This document shows positions 5,768-13,168 of a stretch of DNA of 16,413 nucleotides, piece by piece. Every line of letters starts with the position of its first letter. Positions within the stretch are counted from its first letter, which is position 1. Under the pieces are notes generated by a model. It saw only the letters and a list, made by a program, of their open reading frames with translations. It was not told the origin of the DNA and did not search any database. Source of the stretch: Patescibacteria group bacterium (lineage in GTDB: Bacteria; Patescibacteriota; Microgenomatia; PFEM01; JAHIFH01). The stretch spans positions 1-16,413 of the forward strand of contig JAHIFH010000040.1 of the NCBI GenBank assembly GCA_018900995.1, read 5' to 3'. Both the position numbers and the translations under genes were made by a program.

Positions 5768-6634
5768 TCAAACAAAGCTCAAAATATCTTCATCTTTCAG
5801 TTGATGGTCTAAGCTCACTTGCTGACCAGGAAAACGGGCGCTGGGTCCCCAAAGCAAAATCTGTTTAAAGTCTTTTCTTTCAGGGAAAATTTTCTCGGCA
5901 ACGCTAAAAACCTTAGCTCCTTTCTTCAAAATCAAGGGTTCTTCAAAATCTGGTTTTCTCCCTTTCGGCTTGAGATAAATCCGAACCAGCTTTAATTCTT
6001 GCCAAATAGCCTTCTTAAGTGTTAAAAGACCTTTCTTTTTGAGCACACTAAGGTATATCCACTGGGGCTTTACACTATAGGACATTTTAGGAGCCAAATC
6101 AATCTTATTAACAACTATTAAAATTGGTAAGGAGATGTCTATTTTTTTAAGTTCTTTGAGAATAGAACTCACTTTATGCTTGGTTTCGAGATCAACCATT
6201 AAAATCAATAAATCTGCCTCTCGAGCGACAGAAAAAACTTCCTTTCCTCGTCCAATTCCTTTGCTCGCCCCACTAATTATCCCAGGCAAATCTAAAATCT
6301 GAATATGAGCGCCTTTGTATTGCCACATTCCGGGAATAACCTCAAGAGTGGTAAAGGGCCACTCCTCAACTCGGGCGTGGGCACGAGTTAACCTATTCAA
6401 TAAGCTTGACTTTCCCACTGAGGGCGGACCAACCAAAACCACCGTAGCATCACCAGCTTTTTTCAAAGCAAACCCCTTACTTTTACCTTTGGGTTTTGCC
6501 TGCGCCTGGCGTTGTTTCAGCTTAGCTAACTTGGCTTTGAGATGACCAATATAGTGTTCTGTTCCCTTATGATAAGGAGTTTTGCGAATTTCTTCTTTGA
6601 TGGCTCTAATCTTAGAGTCTATATCAGCATCCAT
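5768..6634 (-). CDS. DRG-type GTPase with C-terminal TGS domain
   Basis: A 288-residue GTP-binding protein of the OBG/DRG superfamily. The N-terminal helical segment (IRAIKEEIRKTPYHKGTEHY... LKAKLAKLK) is the hallmark of archaeal/eukaryotic DRG proteins. The G domain shows G1 GPPSVGKSS (69-77), G2 Thr in PFTTLEVIPG (about 95-96), G3 DLPG (115-118) and G4 NKID (176-179). A TGS-like domain ends the protein (about 217-288, GAKVFSVAEKIF ... LKDEDILSFV). Known DRGs are about 360 residues, so this one is short and appears to lack most of the S5D2L insertion. DRG proteins bind ribosomes or translation factors; the function here is inferred. The gene starts 8 nt after murJ with a weak AGAGAT upstream and is likely cotranscribed with it. 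Confidence 0.85.
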   Translation of the reverse strand: MDADIDSKIRAIKEEIRKTPYHKGTEHYIGHLKAKLAKLKQRQAQAKPKGKSKGFALKKAGDATVVLVGPPSVGKSSLLNRLTRAHARVEEWPFTTLEVIPGMWQYKGAHIQILDLPGIISGASKGIGRGKEVFSVAREADLLILMVDLETKHKVSSILKELKKIDISLPILIVVNKIDLAPKMSYSVKPQWIYLSVLKKKGLLTLKKAIWQELKLVRIYLKPKGRKPDFEEPLILKKGAKVFSVAEKIFPERKDFKQILLWGPSARFPGQQVSLDHQLKDEDILSFV

Positions 6635-6642
6635 TTTTCTTA

Positions 6643-8316
6643 TTAAATCTCTTTAGAAGTTGATTGTGGGTTAGGAGCAGTAATCAGCTCTTCAGAACTC
6701 TTCAAAACTTCTTGCCAGCGACCTAGGCGTTTTACCAAACTAACAAACGATTTCAGTTCCGCTATCTTTAAAACATAAGAAAGAAGGAAATAAACCATCA
6801 TTCCCGAAAGAGTGGCAATAATTGTCAAAATAACAAGATTAATGGTCCGGGTCGTATCCAGAATAAATTTATCGAGAAAACGCATTGGCACCCATAAAGC
6901 TACTGCCGTTAAAATTGTCGCCACTCCCATTTTGATTGGCGGAATAAAAAACTCCTTCTTGTCAAAACCGCCAATGGCCCGATTAAGAAAAATCAAGAGC
7001 AAACCGGTTTGAAGAAAACTGGCTAAGGTCGTTGCCCAAGCCAAACCAAGAATTCCCAAATCTAATTTGAAGATAAAAATAAAGCTTAAACTAACATTAG
7101 TCAAAACCGCCAACGCCCCAATCCAAAAAGGAGTTTTAGTATCATGAAGGGCATAAAAACCCCTAACTAATAATTGAACGATAGCCTGGGCAAAAATGGA
7201 AATTGAAAAAATGGCTAAAACCCGACTGGTTAATAAGGTCGCTCTCCAGGGAAAGGAAGCGGCTCCAAAAACAATCCGCACTGCCGGGATGCGCAAAACC
7301 AAGAGAATAGCACTGGCGGGCAAAGCCAAATAAAGAATTTGGTTAAATGAGGATAAGAAAGTTTTTTTGAATTTATCAAAGCTTTCCTCCCTCGACTCTC
7401 GAGAAAGAGTAGGTAAAGCCGCTTGACCAATAGTTGAGCCAAAAAGACCAATCGGAAAATTCATTAGATGTTGGGCAAAGTAAAAGATTGATAAGGAACC
7501 GGCCGCAAGAGAGGTAGCTAAGAAAACAGCTACCGTTAATTCAATCTGATTCACTGCCAACGCCAAAGTCCGCGGCAACATCAGTCGCGCCACTTGTCTC
7601 ACACCAGGATGACGCCAATCAAAAACAAAAGAATAGCGAAACCCCAATTTCAAGGCAAGGGGTAATTGAATAATCAAATGAAGAAAAGCGCCAATAACAA
7701 CACCAACAGTTGGTCCATAAATGCCTAACCAACGGCTGAGAACAACAATCCCAAAAATTATTCCCAAATTATAGGCAACCGGTGATAAGGCAGGCACCAA
7801 GAAACGCTGATGAGACTGAATCACGCCCGTCAAGAAATTAGAAAAACAAAAGAACAACTGTGCCAAAAGCATAATTCTAGTTAAGTTAACCATCAGGCTC
7901 ATTTCGACAGGATCAAAAGCCGGGGCGATTATTCTTACTAAGGGTTCAGCAAAAATAAAAACGAGGGTGGAAAGTAAGATAAAAAAGATTAGCAAAAAGT
8001 TAATCACTGAAGAAGAAAGATAATAGGCCTCCCCTTCTTTCTTTTCTAAGTAGCGACTAAAAACAGGAATAAAAGCAGCTGAAAGAGCGCCAAGAACCAA
8101 TAATTGAAAAATCATGTCGGGAATACGAAAGGCAGCAAAATAAACATCCAGTTGCCATTCTTGACCACCAAAGAAAGTCCCAGCCAGCAAACGGTCTCGA
8201 AACAAACCCAAGAGCCGCGACATAGCCACAGCCACCATTATCACGGTTGCCGCGGAAAGAATATTGGCTTGTTTGCGTGAAAAGATCAGTCTACCGTTGC
8301 GCAGGAAGTTTTTCAT
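6643..8316 (-). CDS. murJ: Lipid II flippase MurJ (MviN family)
   Basis: Integral membrane protein of 557 residues that moves lipid II across the cytoplasmic membrane for peptidoglycan synthesis. The start is typical of the family: a short basic N-terminus, then SAATVIMVAVAMSRLLGLFRDRLLAGTFF. About 13-14 hydrophobic spans follow, with family features such as the FRIPDMIFQLLVLGALSAAFIPVFS and GLFGSTIGQAALPTLSR regions. The C-terminal cytoplasmic tail is hydrophilic. The ATG at 8316 has GAGGA about 6 nt upstream. It is transcribed divergently from rpsT and is followed after 8 nt by the DRG-type GTPase gene. Its presence indicates that the host builds its own peptidoglycan. Confidence 0.93.
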   Translation of the reverse strand: MKNFLRNGRLIFSRKQANILSAATVIMVAVAMSRLLGLFRDRLLAGTFFGGQEWQLDVYFAAFRIPDMIFQLLVLGALSAAFIPVFSRYLEKKEGEAYYLSSSVINFLLIFFILLSTLVFIFAEPLVRIIAPAFDPVEMSLMVNLTRIMLLAQLFFCFSNFLTGVIQSHQRFLVPALSPVAYNLGIIFGIVVLSRWLGIYGPTVGVVIGAFLHLIIQLPLALKLGFRYSFVFDWRHPGVRQVARLMLPRTLALAVNQIELTVAVFLATSLAAGSLSIFYFAQHLMNFPIGLFGSTIGQAALPTLSRESREESFDKFKKTFLSSFNQILYLALPASAILLVLRIPAVRIVFGAASFPWRATLLTSRVLAIFSISIFAQAIVQLLVRGFYALHDTKTPFWIGALAVLTNVSLSFIFIFKLDLGILGLAWATTLASFLQTGLLLIFLNRAIGGFDKKEFFIPPIKMGVATILTAVALWVPMRFLDKFILDTTRTINLVILTIIATLSGMMVYFLLSYVLKIAELKSFVSLVKRLGRWQEVLKSSEELITAPNPQSTSKEI

Positions 8317-8318
8317 AG

Positions 8319-8347
8319 TTGTCCTCTTTATTATACTGTTCTATAAT
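8319..8347 (+). promoter_or_regulatory. Promoter of rpsT
   Basis: TTGTCC (8319-8324), a 17-bp spacer and a perfect TATAAT (8342-8347). The predicted start is about 8354, giving a leader of about 20 nt before the rpsT ATG at 8374. It is interleaved with the divergent murJ -10, so the two may compete. Confidence 0.6.
8330..8335 (-). promoter_or_regulatory. -10 element upstream of murJ
   Basis: A perfect TATAAT on the minus strand stands 13 nt before the murJ ATG, with only a poor -35 (CTGTCG at 18 bp spacing). The predicted start falls at the GAGGA ribosome-binding site (8326-8322), so the leader would be very short. It overlaps the divergent rpsT promoter. Confidence 0.45.
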
Positions 8348-8373
8348 CATCACCGACAGGCCCAAATAGAACT

Positions 8374-8622
8374 ATGCCAGTTACTCAATCAGCTAAGAAA
8401 AAAATGCGTCGTGATAAACGGCGTAATCTTATCAATCAAAAAATCCGCCAGCAAATGAAAGCGGCAGTCAAAATAATGCGTAAAAAACCAACAAAAAAGA
8501 CTCTTCAAAAAGCTAGCCAAGCGCTTGACCGAGCCGCAAAAAAGGGAGTAATTCATAAAGGTAAATCCTCAAGATTAAAATCGCGACTAGCCAAACTGCT
8601 TCAAAAAAGAAAAAAGAAGTAA
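8374..8622 (+). CDS. rpsT: 30S ribosomal protein S20
   Basis: An 82-residue, strongly basic and largely helical protein. It begins MPVTQSAKKKMRRDKRRNLI and continues with KAAVKIMRKK...QKASQALDRAAKKGVIHKGKSSRLKSRLAKLL, the standard S20 pattern including the GVIHKNxAxR-like box. S20 binds 16S rRNA early in 30S assembly. Length is usual for the family. It has its own promoter at 8319-8347, is divergent from murJ, and precedes the pilus-type gene cluster after 102 nt. The ribosome-binding site is weak. Confidence 0.93.
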   Translation: MPVTQSAKKKMRRDKRRNLINQKIRQQMKAAVKIMRKKPTKKTLQKASQALDRAAKKGVIHKGKSSRLKSRLAKLLQKRKKK

Positions 8623-8684
8623 TTACTTTACAAACCCCTCTTTAATTCATATACTGGAACTAGCATATTGGCGTATGGCGAAGA

Positions 8685-8710
8685 GCGTATAGTTATTTAT
8701 TGCCTATCGC
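8685..8710 (+). repeat. Intergenic GCGTAT-rich stretch with imperfect hairpin
   Basis: In the rpsT-pilN gap (8623-8724) GCGTAT-like units recur (GCATATTG, GCGTATGG, GCGTATAG within 8663-8692). GCGTATAG (8685-8692) can pair with CTATCGC (8704-8710) with one bulged T. No T-run follows, so it is not a convincing terminator, and no gene is seen in the gap. Confidence 0.3.
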
Positions 8711-8724
8711 TTATTGTAATTTCT

Positions 8725-9270
8725 ATGGCTGCCCCAAAAAGCAACATTGAATTTTTGCCACAAGAAGACTGGGAAAAAACTTCTTTTGGTAGATTTCTTA
8801 AGTGGTTACTGACTATTGGCCGCTATATTGTTATCTTCACTGAATTGATTGTCATCCTCGCTTTTCTTTCTCGCTTCAAGCTCGACCGAGATTTGACCGA
8901 CCTTTACGAAGAGATTGAAGCAAAACAGGCTATTATCCAAACTTCAGTCGATTTTGAGTCTGATTTTCGCTTCCTTCAAAAACAACTCTCTACCATCCAG
9001 GGTCTAAGAAAAGACCAACTGCAAACTAAGCAGTTGATGGAGGAAATCGCTGCCTTAACTCCAATTGATGTCTATTTTTCTGACCTAAGTATTACCGGAG
9101 ACAAAGCGAGTTTTACTGCTAACGCCTTGTCTGAAGCGGGTTTAGCGACTTTTATCAACAATCTAAAAAAATCCTCCCGCTTTAGTAATTTAAAAATAGG
9201 CAGTCTAGCGATTGGTACAGGGGAAGGAATTGGTATTACTTTTACTCTTGAAAGCCAAATAAATAAATGA
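8725..9270 (+). CDS. pilN: PilN-like type IV pilus assembly protein
   Basis: A 181-residue bitopic membrane protein. A short cytoplasmic N-terminus (MAAPKSNIEFLPQEDW) is followed by one membrane span (about 29-49), a coiled-coil-prone region (about 53-110, RDLTDLYEEIEAKQAIIQ...) and a ferredoxin-like periplasm-type domain (LTPIDVYFSDLSITGDKASFTANALSEAGLATFINNL...). This is the layout of PilN, which links PilM to PilO in the type IV pilus/type II secretion inner-membrane complex. The N-terminal NIEFLP resembles the PilN motif that contacts PilM. The ATG at 8725 is preferred; in-frame codons extend upstream to a TTG at 8668 but would add an untypical leader. The stop is TGA. No good ribosome-binding site is seen. 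Confidence 0.72.
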   Translation: MAAPKSNIEFLPQEDWEKTSFGRFLKWLLTIGRYIVIFTELIVILAFLSRFKLDRDLTDLYEEIEAKQAIIQTSVDFESDFRFLQKQLSTIQGLRKDQLQTKQLMEEIAALTPIDVYFSDLSITGDKASFTANALSEAGLATFINNLKKSSRFSNLKIGSLAIGTGEGIGITFTLESQINK

Positions 9271-9302
9271 AGCCTAGGAAGCACTAAAAGGAAAGGAAAA
9301 AG

Positions 9303-9926
9303 ATGCCAGCAGACCCAAGTTCACCAGATCGTTATCATCGTTACCGCCGCTACGTTACTGGCATTGGCGTTCTTTATAAAAAAAAGAAAGCCAGGGTCTA
9401 TACTGGTATTATTCTTTCTATTTTTACCATTGCTTTCTTTGGTTTTTTTGCTATCAGACCCACTCTCGTAACAATTGGTGGTCTATTAAAAGAAATCAAA
9501 GATAAAAGGGAAGTTGTTGCCCAGATGGACCAGAAAATTAACAACCTTAACAAAGCACAAACAAATTACACTCGAATTGAAAAGGACCTTGATTTGGTTA
9601 ACGAATCACTCCCCCTTGACCCAGATTTGCCCATTCTAATTAAACAACTTGAATCTTTAGCTCGACTATCCTCTGTAGCCGTTGAGTCAGTGAGATTTGA
9701 AAAAACCAATCTCCAGGGAGAAATAGAAACAGAGGAAGGCCAAGCAAGTGGCTTTAGCGTAACTCTAGTAGGTGACTATAAAAATCTTAAGGACTTTCTT
9801 AGTTCACTTGATACCCTTAGGCGAATTATTTCCGTTAAAAGTTTTGGTTTTACCTCAAAAACGGAAGAGGAAATCCAACTGTTGATACTGTCAATTAGTG
9901 CTGAAGCTCATTATTTATTACCTTAG
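9303..9926 (+). CDS. pilO: PilO-like type IV pilus assembly protein
   Basis: A 207-residue protein with a basic N-terminus, one membrane span (about 33-53, TGIILSIFTIAFFGFFAI), a coiled coil (about 57-105, LLKEIKDKREVVAQMDQKINNLNKAQTNYTRIEKDL) and a C-terminal ferredoxin-like fold (LPILIKQLESLARLSSVAVESVRFE... FSVTLVGDYKNLKDFLSSLDTLRRIISVKSFGF). These are the features of PilO, the partner of PilN. A good ribosome-binding site (AAAGGA, about 7 nt from the ATG) fixes the start. It follows pilN after 32 nt and is followed by the 35-bp hairpin element at 9931-9965. pilM is not in the window. Confidence 0.75.
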   Translation: MPADPSSPDRYHRYRRYVTGIGVLYKKKKARVYTGIILSIFTIAFFGFFAIRPTLVTIGGLLKEIKDKREVVAQMDQKINNLNKAQTNYTRIEKDLDLVNESLPLDPDLPILIKQLESLARLSSVAVESVRFEKTNLQGEIETEEGQASGFSVTLVGDYKNLKDFLSSLDTLRRIISVKSFGFTSKTEEEIQLLILSISAEAHYLLP

Positions 9927-9930
9927 GAAT

Positions 9931-9965
9931 AAACAAGGTTCTGCTCGAAGAGCAGGTTCTTACTT
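9931..9965 (+). repeat. Intercistronic 35-bp hairpin element, copy 2
   Basis: AAACAAGGTTC, then the stem TGCTC-GAA-GAGCA, then GGTTCTTACTT. Both 11-nt flanks and the GAA loop are identical to copy 1 (4949-4983, minus). The stem differs at three of five pairs, each change being compensated. It lies in the gap after pilO, again in the direction of transcription. There is no T-run, so it is not a terminator. Confidence 0.7.
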
Positions 9966-9977
9966 AACTAGAGACTA

Positions 9978-10268
9978 ATGAACCAAGAATATAAATTCGG
10001 CAAAAATATTCTAGTTATTTCAATAATGACCCTGATAACTGTGATTGTCTGGGTTGGATATGAAGTTTATCACGCTTATACTCAAACAACTGTTCCCCGG
10101 ATAATTAAAGAACTGATTAAACCTTTAAGCCCAAGTATTGATGAGGCGGCGATTGAAGATATCAAAAGAAAATATCAAATTCCGGAAGAAGAACTTAATA
10201 TTATCACCCAACCTATTATTGAGCTGGAAACTGAAGAAGAAGCTACTCCTAGCCAAACACCTGATTAA
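9978..10268 (+). CDS. Small single-span membrane protein
   Basis: A 96-residue protein of unknown family. One membrane span (about 9-29, NILVISIMTLITVIVWVGYEV) follows a short N-terminus. The outside part contains a helix (PRIIKELIKPLSPSIDEAAIEDIKRKYQIPEEELN) and an acidic, Pro/Thr-ending tail (ELETEEEATPSQTPD). It lies between pilO and the surface-protein genes, where PilP sits in classical pilus operons, but there is no sequence evidence for PilP (no lipobox). The ribosome-binding site is weak. Confidence 0.6.
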   Translation: MNQEYKFGKNILVISIMTLITVIVWVGYEVYHAYTQTTVPRIIKELIKPLSPSIDEAAIEDIKRKYQIPEEELNIITQPIIELETEEEATPSQTPD

Positions 10269-10285
10269 AGTGATAATCTAAAAAA

Positions 10286-11641
10286 ATGAAAAGTCGACAA
10301 ATACCAACACTAATTGGTTTATTAATCCTAATTCTAGGTATTGTCACCTCTGTTTTTCTTATCAACAAAAGCACTCGTTGGTTCACCCGAGCCTCTCCGG
10401 AAACAACGCCTAAACAAGTCAAATTTACCAACATCGCTGACAAGAGCTTCTCTGTTTCTTGGATTACTGACGAGGCGACTTCTGGTTTTATCAAATATGG
10501 GGCAACCACTAAGCTTGACCAAGTTGCCAGGGATGACCGAGATGAGCAGGCAAGTCAAACAGGCAATTTTATTACCCATCACGTCACCCTTCAAAACCTT
10601 AATCCAGCAACGACCTATCAGTTTCAAATCGGCTCTGGTGGAGCATCATATGACAATAATGGCCAAAACTATCAAATGGTTACCGCCCCGACGCCAACCA
10701 CCCCTCCACCCCCAAGCGACGTTGCTTATGGTACTGTTAATAACCAAGCAGGCTCGCCGGCTGAGGGGGCAATTGTCTACTTCTCTTTACCTGGAGCAAT
10801 ATCTCAATCAGCCCTGGTTAAAGCGTCCGGTTATTGGGTCATCCCTCTTAACCTCGCTCATTCAGAAGACTTAAGTACTTATGCCCAATACGATAAACAA
10901 GCAACGGTTGAAGAAATATTAGTCCAAGCCGGTAACCAGGGAACAGCCACGGCTGTAGCTACCACTAAGAACGATAGTCCGGTCCCAACCATCACCCTAG
11001 GCGAAAGTCATGACTTTAGAACCACGGCACCACTAATAGAAGAAACCGAAGAGGGAACAGGCTCCTCTAAATTTACTTTTGAAGAAATTGAATCGCCAAC
11101 ACTAGCCACTACTCCTTCAGCCGAGGTGACGATTATCAATCCTGGCGATGAGGAAGAAATCAATACCCAAAAACCAGAAATCCAGGGAACTGGTCCAGCA
11201 GGTAAAGTCCTTGAAATAACAGTGGAATCACCCCAAACTTATACAGACACAATTGTTGTTAATGCTGATGGCAGCTGGGATTGGATACCCCCAGCTGATT
11301 TGGAACCAGGCGAGCACACCATCACCATTACTTACGAAGATGAGGAGGGTCAAGAACAGACTCTTTCTCAGACCTTCATTGTTTTAGCCGCAGGTGATAG
11401 TGAGCTTCCCTCTTTAACGGCAACTCCTTCGGGAACAGCCACTCCCTCACCAACACCCTCGCCCACCGCTAGCCCTTCCCCAAGCGCTAGCCCGAGTGGC
11501 CGAGTATCTATGCCTTCAACGGAAGAAGGGGTACCTGATTCCGGTTACTTGACACCTACCTTTTTAGTCTTCATAATGGGACTAGTTTTGATTACTTTTG
11601 GATTATTTAGCAACAGTTTGCTAAAGAAAAAGATATTTTAG
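10286..11641 (+). CDS. Surface protein with FN3 and Ig-like domains and C-terminal anchor
   Basis: A 451-residue exported protein. An N-terminal signal anchor (7-26) is followed by a fibronectin type III-like domain (about 43-134; FSVSWITDEATSGFIKYG ... HHVTLQNLNPATTYQFQI), a carboxypeptidase-regulatory-like beta domain (about 144-235), an Ig-like domain (about 279-367; VTIINPGDEEEINTQKPEIQ ... ADGSWDWIPPADLEPGEHTI), a Pro/Ser/Thr linker (about 376-407) and a C-terminal anchor. The anchor reads PDSG (417-420), a hydrophobic span YLTPTFLVFIMGLVLITFGL, and KKK near the end, which resembles a cell-wall sorting signal. It probably acts in adhesion or as an envelope scaffold. Its TAG is directly followed by the next ATG (TAGATG). 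The last 97 bp recur at 13814-13910. Confidence 0.82.
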   Translation: MKSRQIPTLIGLLILILGIVTSVFLINKSTRWFTRASPETTPKQVKFTNIADKSFSVSWITDEATSGFIKYGATTKLDQVARDDRDEQASQTGNFITHHVTLQNLNPATTYQFQIGSGGASYDNNGQNYQMVTAPTPTTPPPPSDVAYGTVNNQAGSPAEGAIVYFSLPGAISQSALVKASGYWVIPLNLAHSEDLSTYAQYDKQATVEEILVQAGNQGTATAVATTKNDSPVPTITLGESHDFRTTAPLIEETEEGTGSSKFTFEEIESPTLATTPSAEVTIINPGDEEEINTQKPEIQGTGPAGKVLEITVESPQTYTDTIVVNADGSWDWIPPADLEPGEHTITITYEDEEGQEQTLSQTFIVLAAGDSELPSLTATPSGTATPSPTPSPTASPSPSASPSGRVSMPSTEEGVPDSGYLTPTFLVFIMGLVLITFGLFSNSLLKKKIF

Positions 11642-13153
11642 ATGGTTGACCTGTCCCAAGACCAACCGCTAAAGGAAAAATCAAAACCAGATGCCTCTGT
11701 TAGTCCTACGAGTGACCAATCTCCCATAACTCAACCAGCAACCTCACCAAAAAAACCGGATGAGGCTCCGTCCCTGCCAATAAAAGACGAAGAAAAAATC
11801 GCTACTCCTGAACAAGAAGAAATTAAAAAAGAACTTTCTGAATTGGGTATTCCTCCTGAAGGCAGGGGCAAAAAAACTAGAGTTTTATTAGCAGCTCTAG
11901 GGGTCCTTTTTTTAATCGCCACTTTACCGGCGGCGGTTTATTTGGTTAAACAGCGTCAGAAACTAAAAATAGAGGCAATTGGATATGGCGACCAGGCCCA
12001 TTCAGATTACGAACTTACAATCGGTCCTGAGTATCTTGATTATGTGGCTAAGGGATATGGGACTCAAAAAAATTCTTCGCCAACAATTAGCCTAAATATT
12101 CCCGCTGGTTCGACTATCTATAAAGCCCATGCTGTTTGGGGAGGAGAAAGAGACTCCGGCACCCCTCAAGATACCACAATCACTATTAGTGTTAACGGTG
12201 GCGCAGTCCAGGCCGTAACCCCGAACCTTGCTTCTTGGGACCACCTTAACACTAACTATAACACTTACCAAAATAGCTACCTTGCTGATATTACTTCTCT
12301 CTTACCAGCTGATACAACCAACTTCACATTTAGTATCGGGAGCTTTTTAGAAAACTACATCAACGATGGCAAGGGAGGAACGGGGCACGGAATTTCTATC
12401 ATTATTGTCTATAAAAATTCGGCTAATCTCTATCGAGAAATTAAAATCAAGCTTTGGGGAGAATATATCCGGGCCAATACCTCAGCGGAGATGGTCTTTA
12501 ATTTTACAGATATCGACACCTCTCAGTCTTCGGAACTTAAAACTGTCCTTTTTGCTGGAGAAGGGGAGGGAACCGAGGATAATAAGCCTAGGCCAAACTT
12601 TCTTTTTTACAACGGAAACCAATTGAACCCTACCGACGGAAGTCCATATTTTGCTTACTCCAAGGATGATGGACATTGGTGGGACACCCGAATCACTGGG
12701 GGCAATTTACCGACAATTTCAGCCTCAGGAACAACGGCAAAATTCTGGGTGGTTTCAAATGATGAAAAGGCAAATCCTGCAGGAGGAGTAGGTGACTCTT
12801 TAGTTTTACATGGAGGAATGATGGCCTATGCCGTCACTCCACCTACTGAAGTTTTAACGTGCACTAGTTTGACCAGCCCATCTGCTCCAAGCTTGCTCTC
12901 CCCCGGAGCAGTGATTAGTCTTACTTGTAAAGGAACAAGTGATCTGAATCCAATTAACCACTTTGAATTCAGGGTCAGTAGTGATTCAGGAACCCCAGTT
13001 GAATTACCACCTGTTCCGGCTACAAAAACTGATGGAGAATACGAAGGGGAAACAACTTACGAAATTCCTGATTACGGCTGTTACAAGATAGAATGTCGGG
13101 CTTGTACTAGTAGTGATTCATCCGAATGTACTGCCTGGGGTCAAGCTCAGTAA
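11642..13153 (+). CDS. Surface protein A1: constant TM module, variable core, Cys-containing C-terminal domain
   Basis: A 503-residue type II membrane protein. A long cytoplasmic N-terminus (1-78) ends in EEKIATPEQEEIKKELSELG and is followed by one membrane span (about 80-102, RVLLAALGVLFLIATLPAAVYLV). The large outside core (about 112-400) is a beta-rich domain with SLNIPAGSTIYKAHAVWGGE and HGISIIIVYKNSANLYREIKI, reminiscent of surface beta-domains in which an IPAGA-type strand precedes YLYW; I cannot name the family surely. The C-terminal domain (about 405-503) is Ig-like and Cys-containing (INHFEFRV ... IPDYGCYKIECRACTSSDSSECTAWGQAQ). The N- and C-terminal modules recur in gene B1 (13911); the core does not. 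There is no C-terminal anchor. The start directly abuts the upstream stop. Confidence 0.8.
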   Translation: MVDLSQDQPLKEKSKPDASVSPTSDQSPITQPATSPKKPDEAPSLPIKDEEKIATPEQEEIKKELSELGIPPEGRGKKTRVLLAALGVLFLIATLPAAVYLVKQRQKLKIEAIGYGDQAHSDYELTIGPEYLDYVAKGYGTQKNSSPTISLNIPAGSTIYKAHAVWGGERDSGTPQDTTITISVNGGAVQAVTPNLASWDHLNTNYNTYQNSYLADITSLLPADTTNFTFSIGSFLENYINDGKGGTGHGISIIIVYKNSANLYREIKIKLWGEYIRANTSAEMVFNFTDIDTSQSSELKTVLFAGEGEGTEDNKPRPNFLFYNGNQLNPTDGSPYFAYSKDDGHWWDTRITGGNLPTISASGTTAKFWVVSNDEKANPAGGVGDSLVLHGGMMAYAVTPPTEVLTCTSLTSPSAPSLLSPGAVISLTCKGTSDLNPINHFEFRVSSDSGTPVELPPVPATKTDGEYEGETTYEIPDYGCYKIECRACTSSDSSECTAWGQAQ

Positions 13154-13168
13154 AACAGAAATAAAACA

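Noticed and set aside
8623..8724. Additional small gene or N-terminal extension of pilN from TTG at 8668
   Set aside because: The extension (AYGEERIVIYCLSLIVIS) is encoded by a repeat-like GCGTAT stretch and is untypical of PilN.
9931..9965. Reading the hairpin after pilO as an intrinsic terminator
   Set aside because: The stem has only five pairs and no T-run follows; conserved flanks suggest another role.
10341..10874. 177-codon plus-strand frame overlapping the FN3/Ig gene
   Set aside because: Out-of-frame shadow; the FN3/Ig frame shows clear domain motifs, signal anchor and C-terminal anchor.
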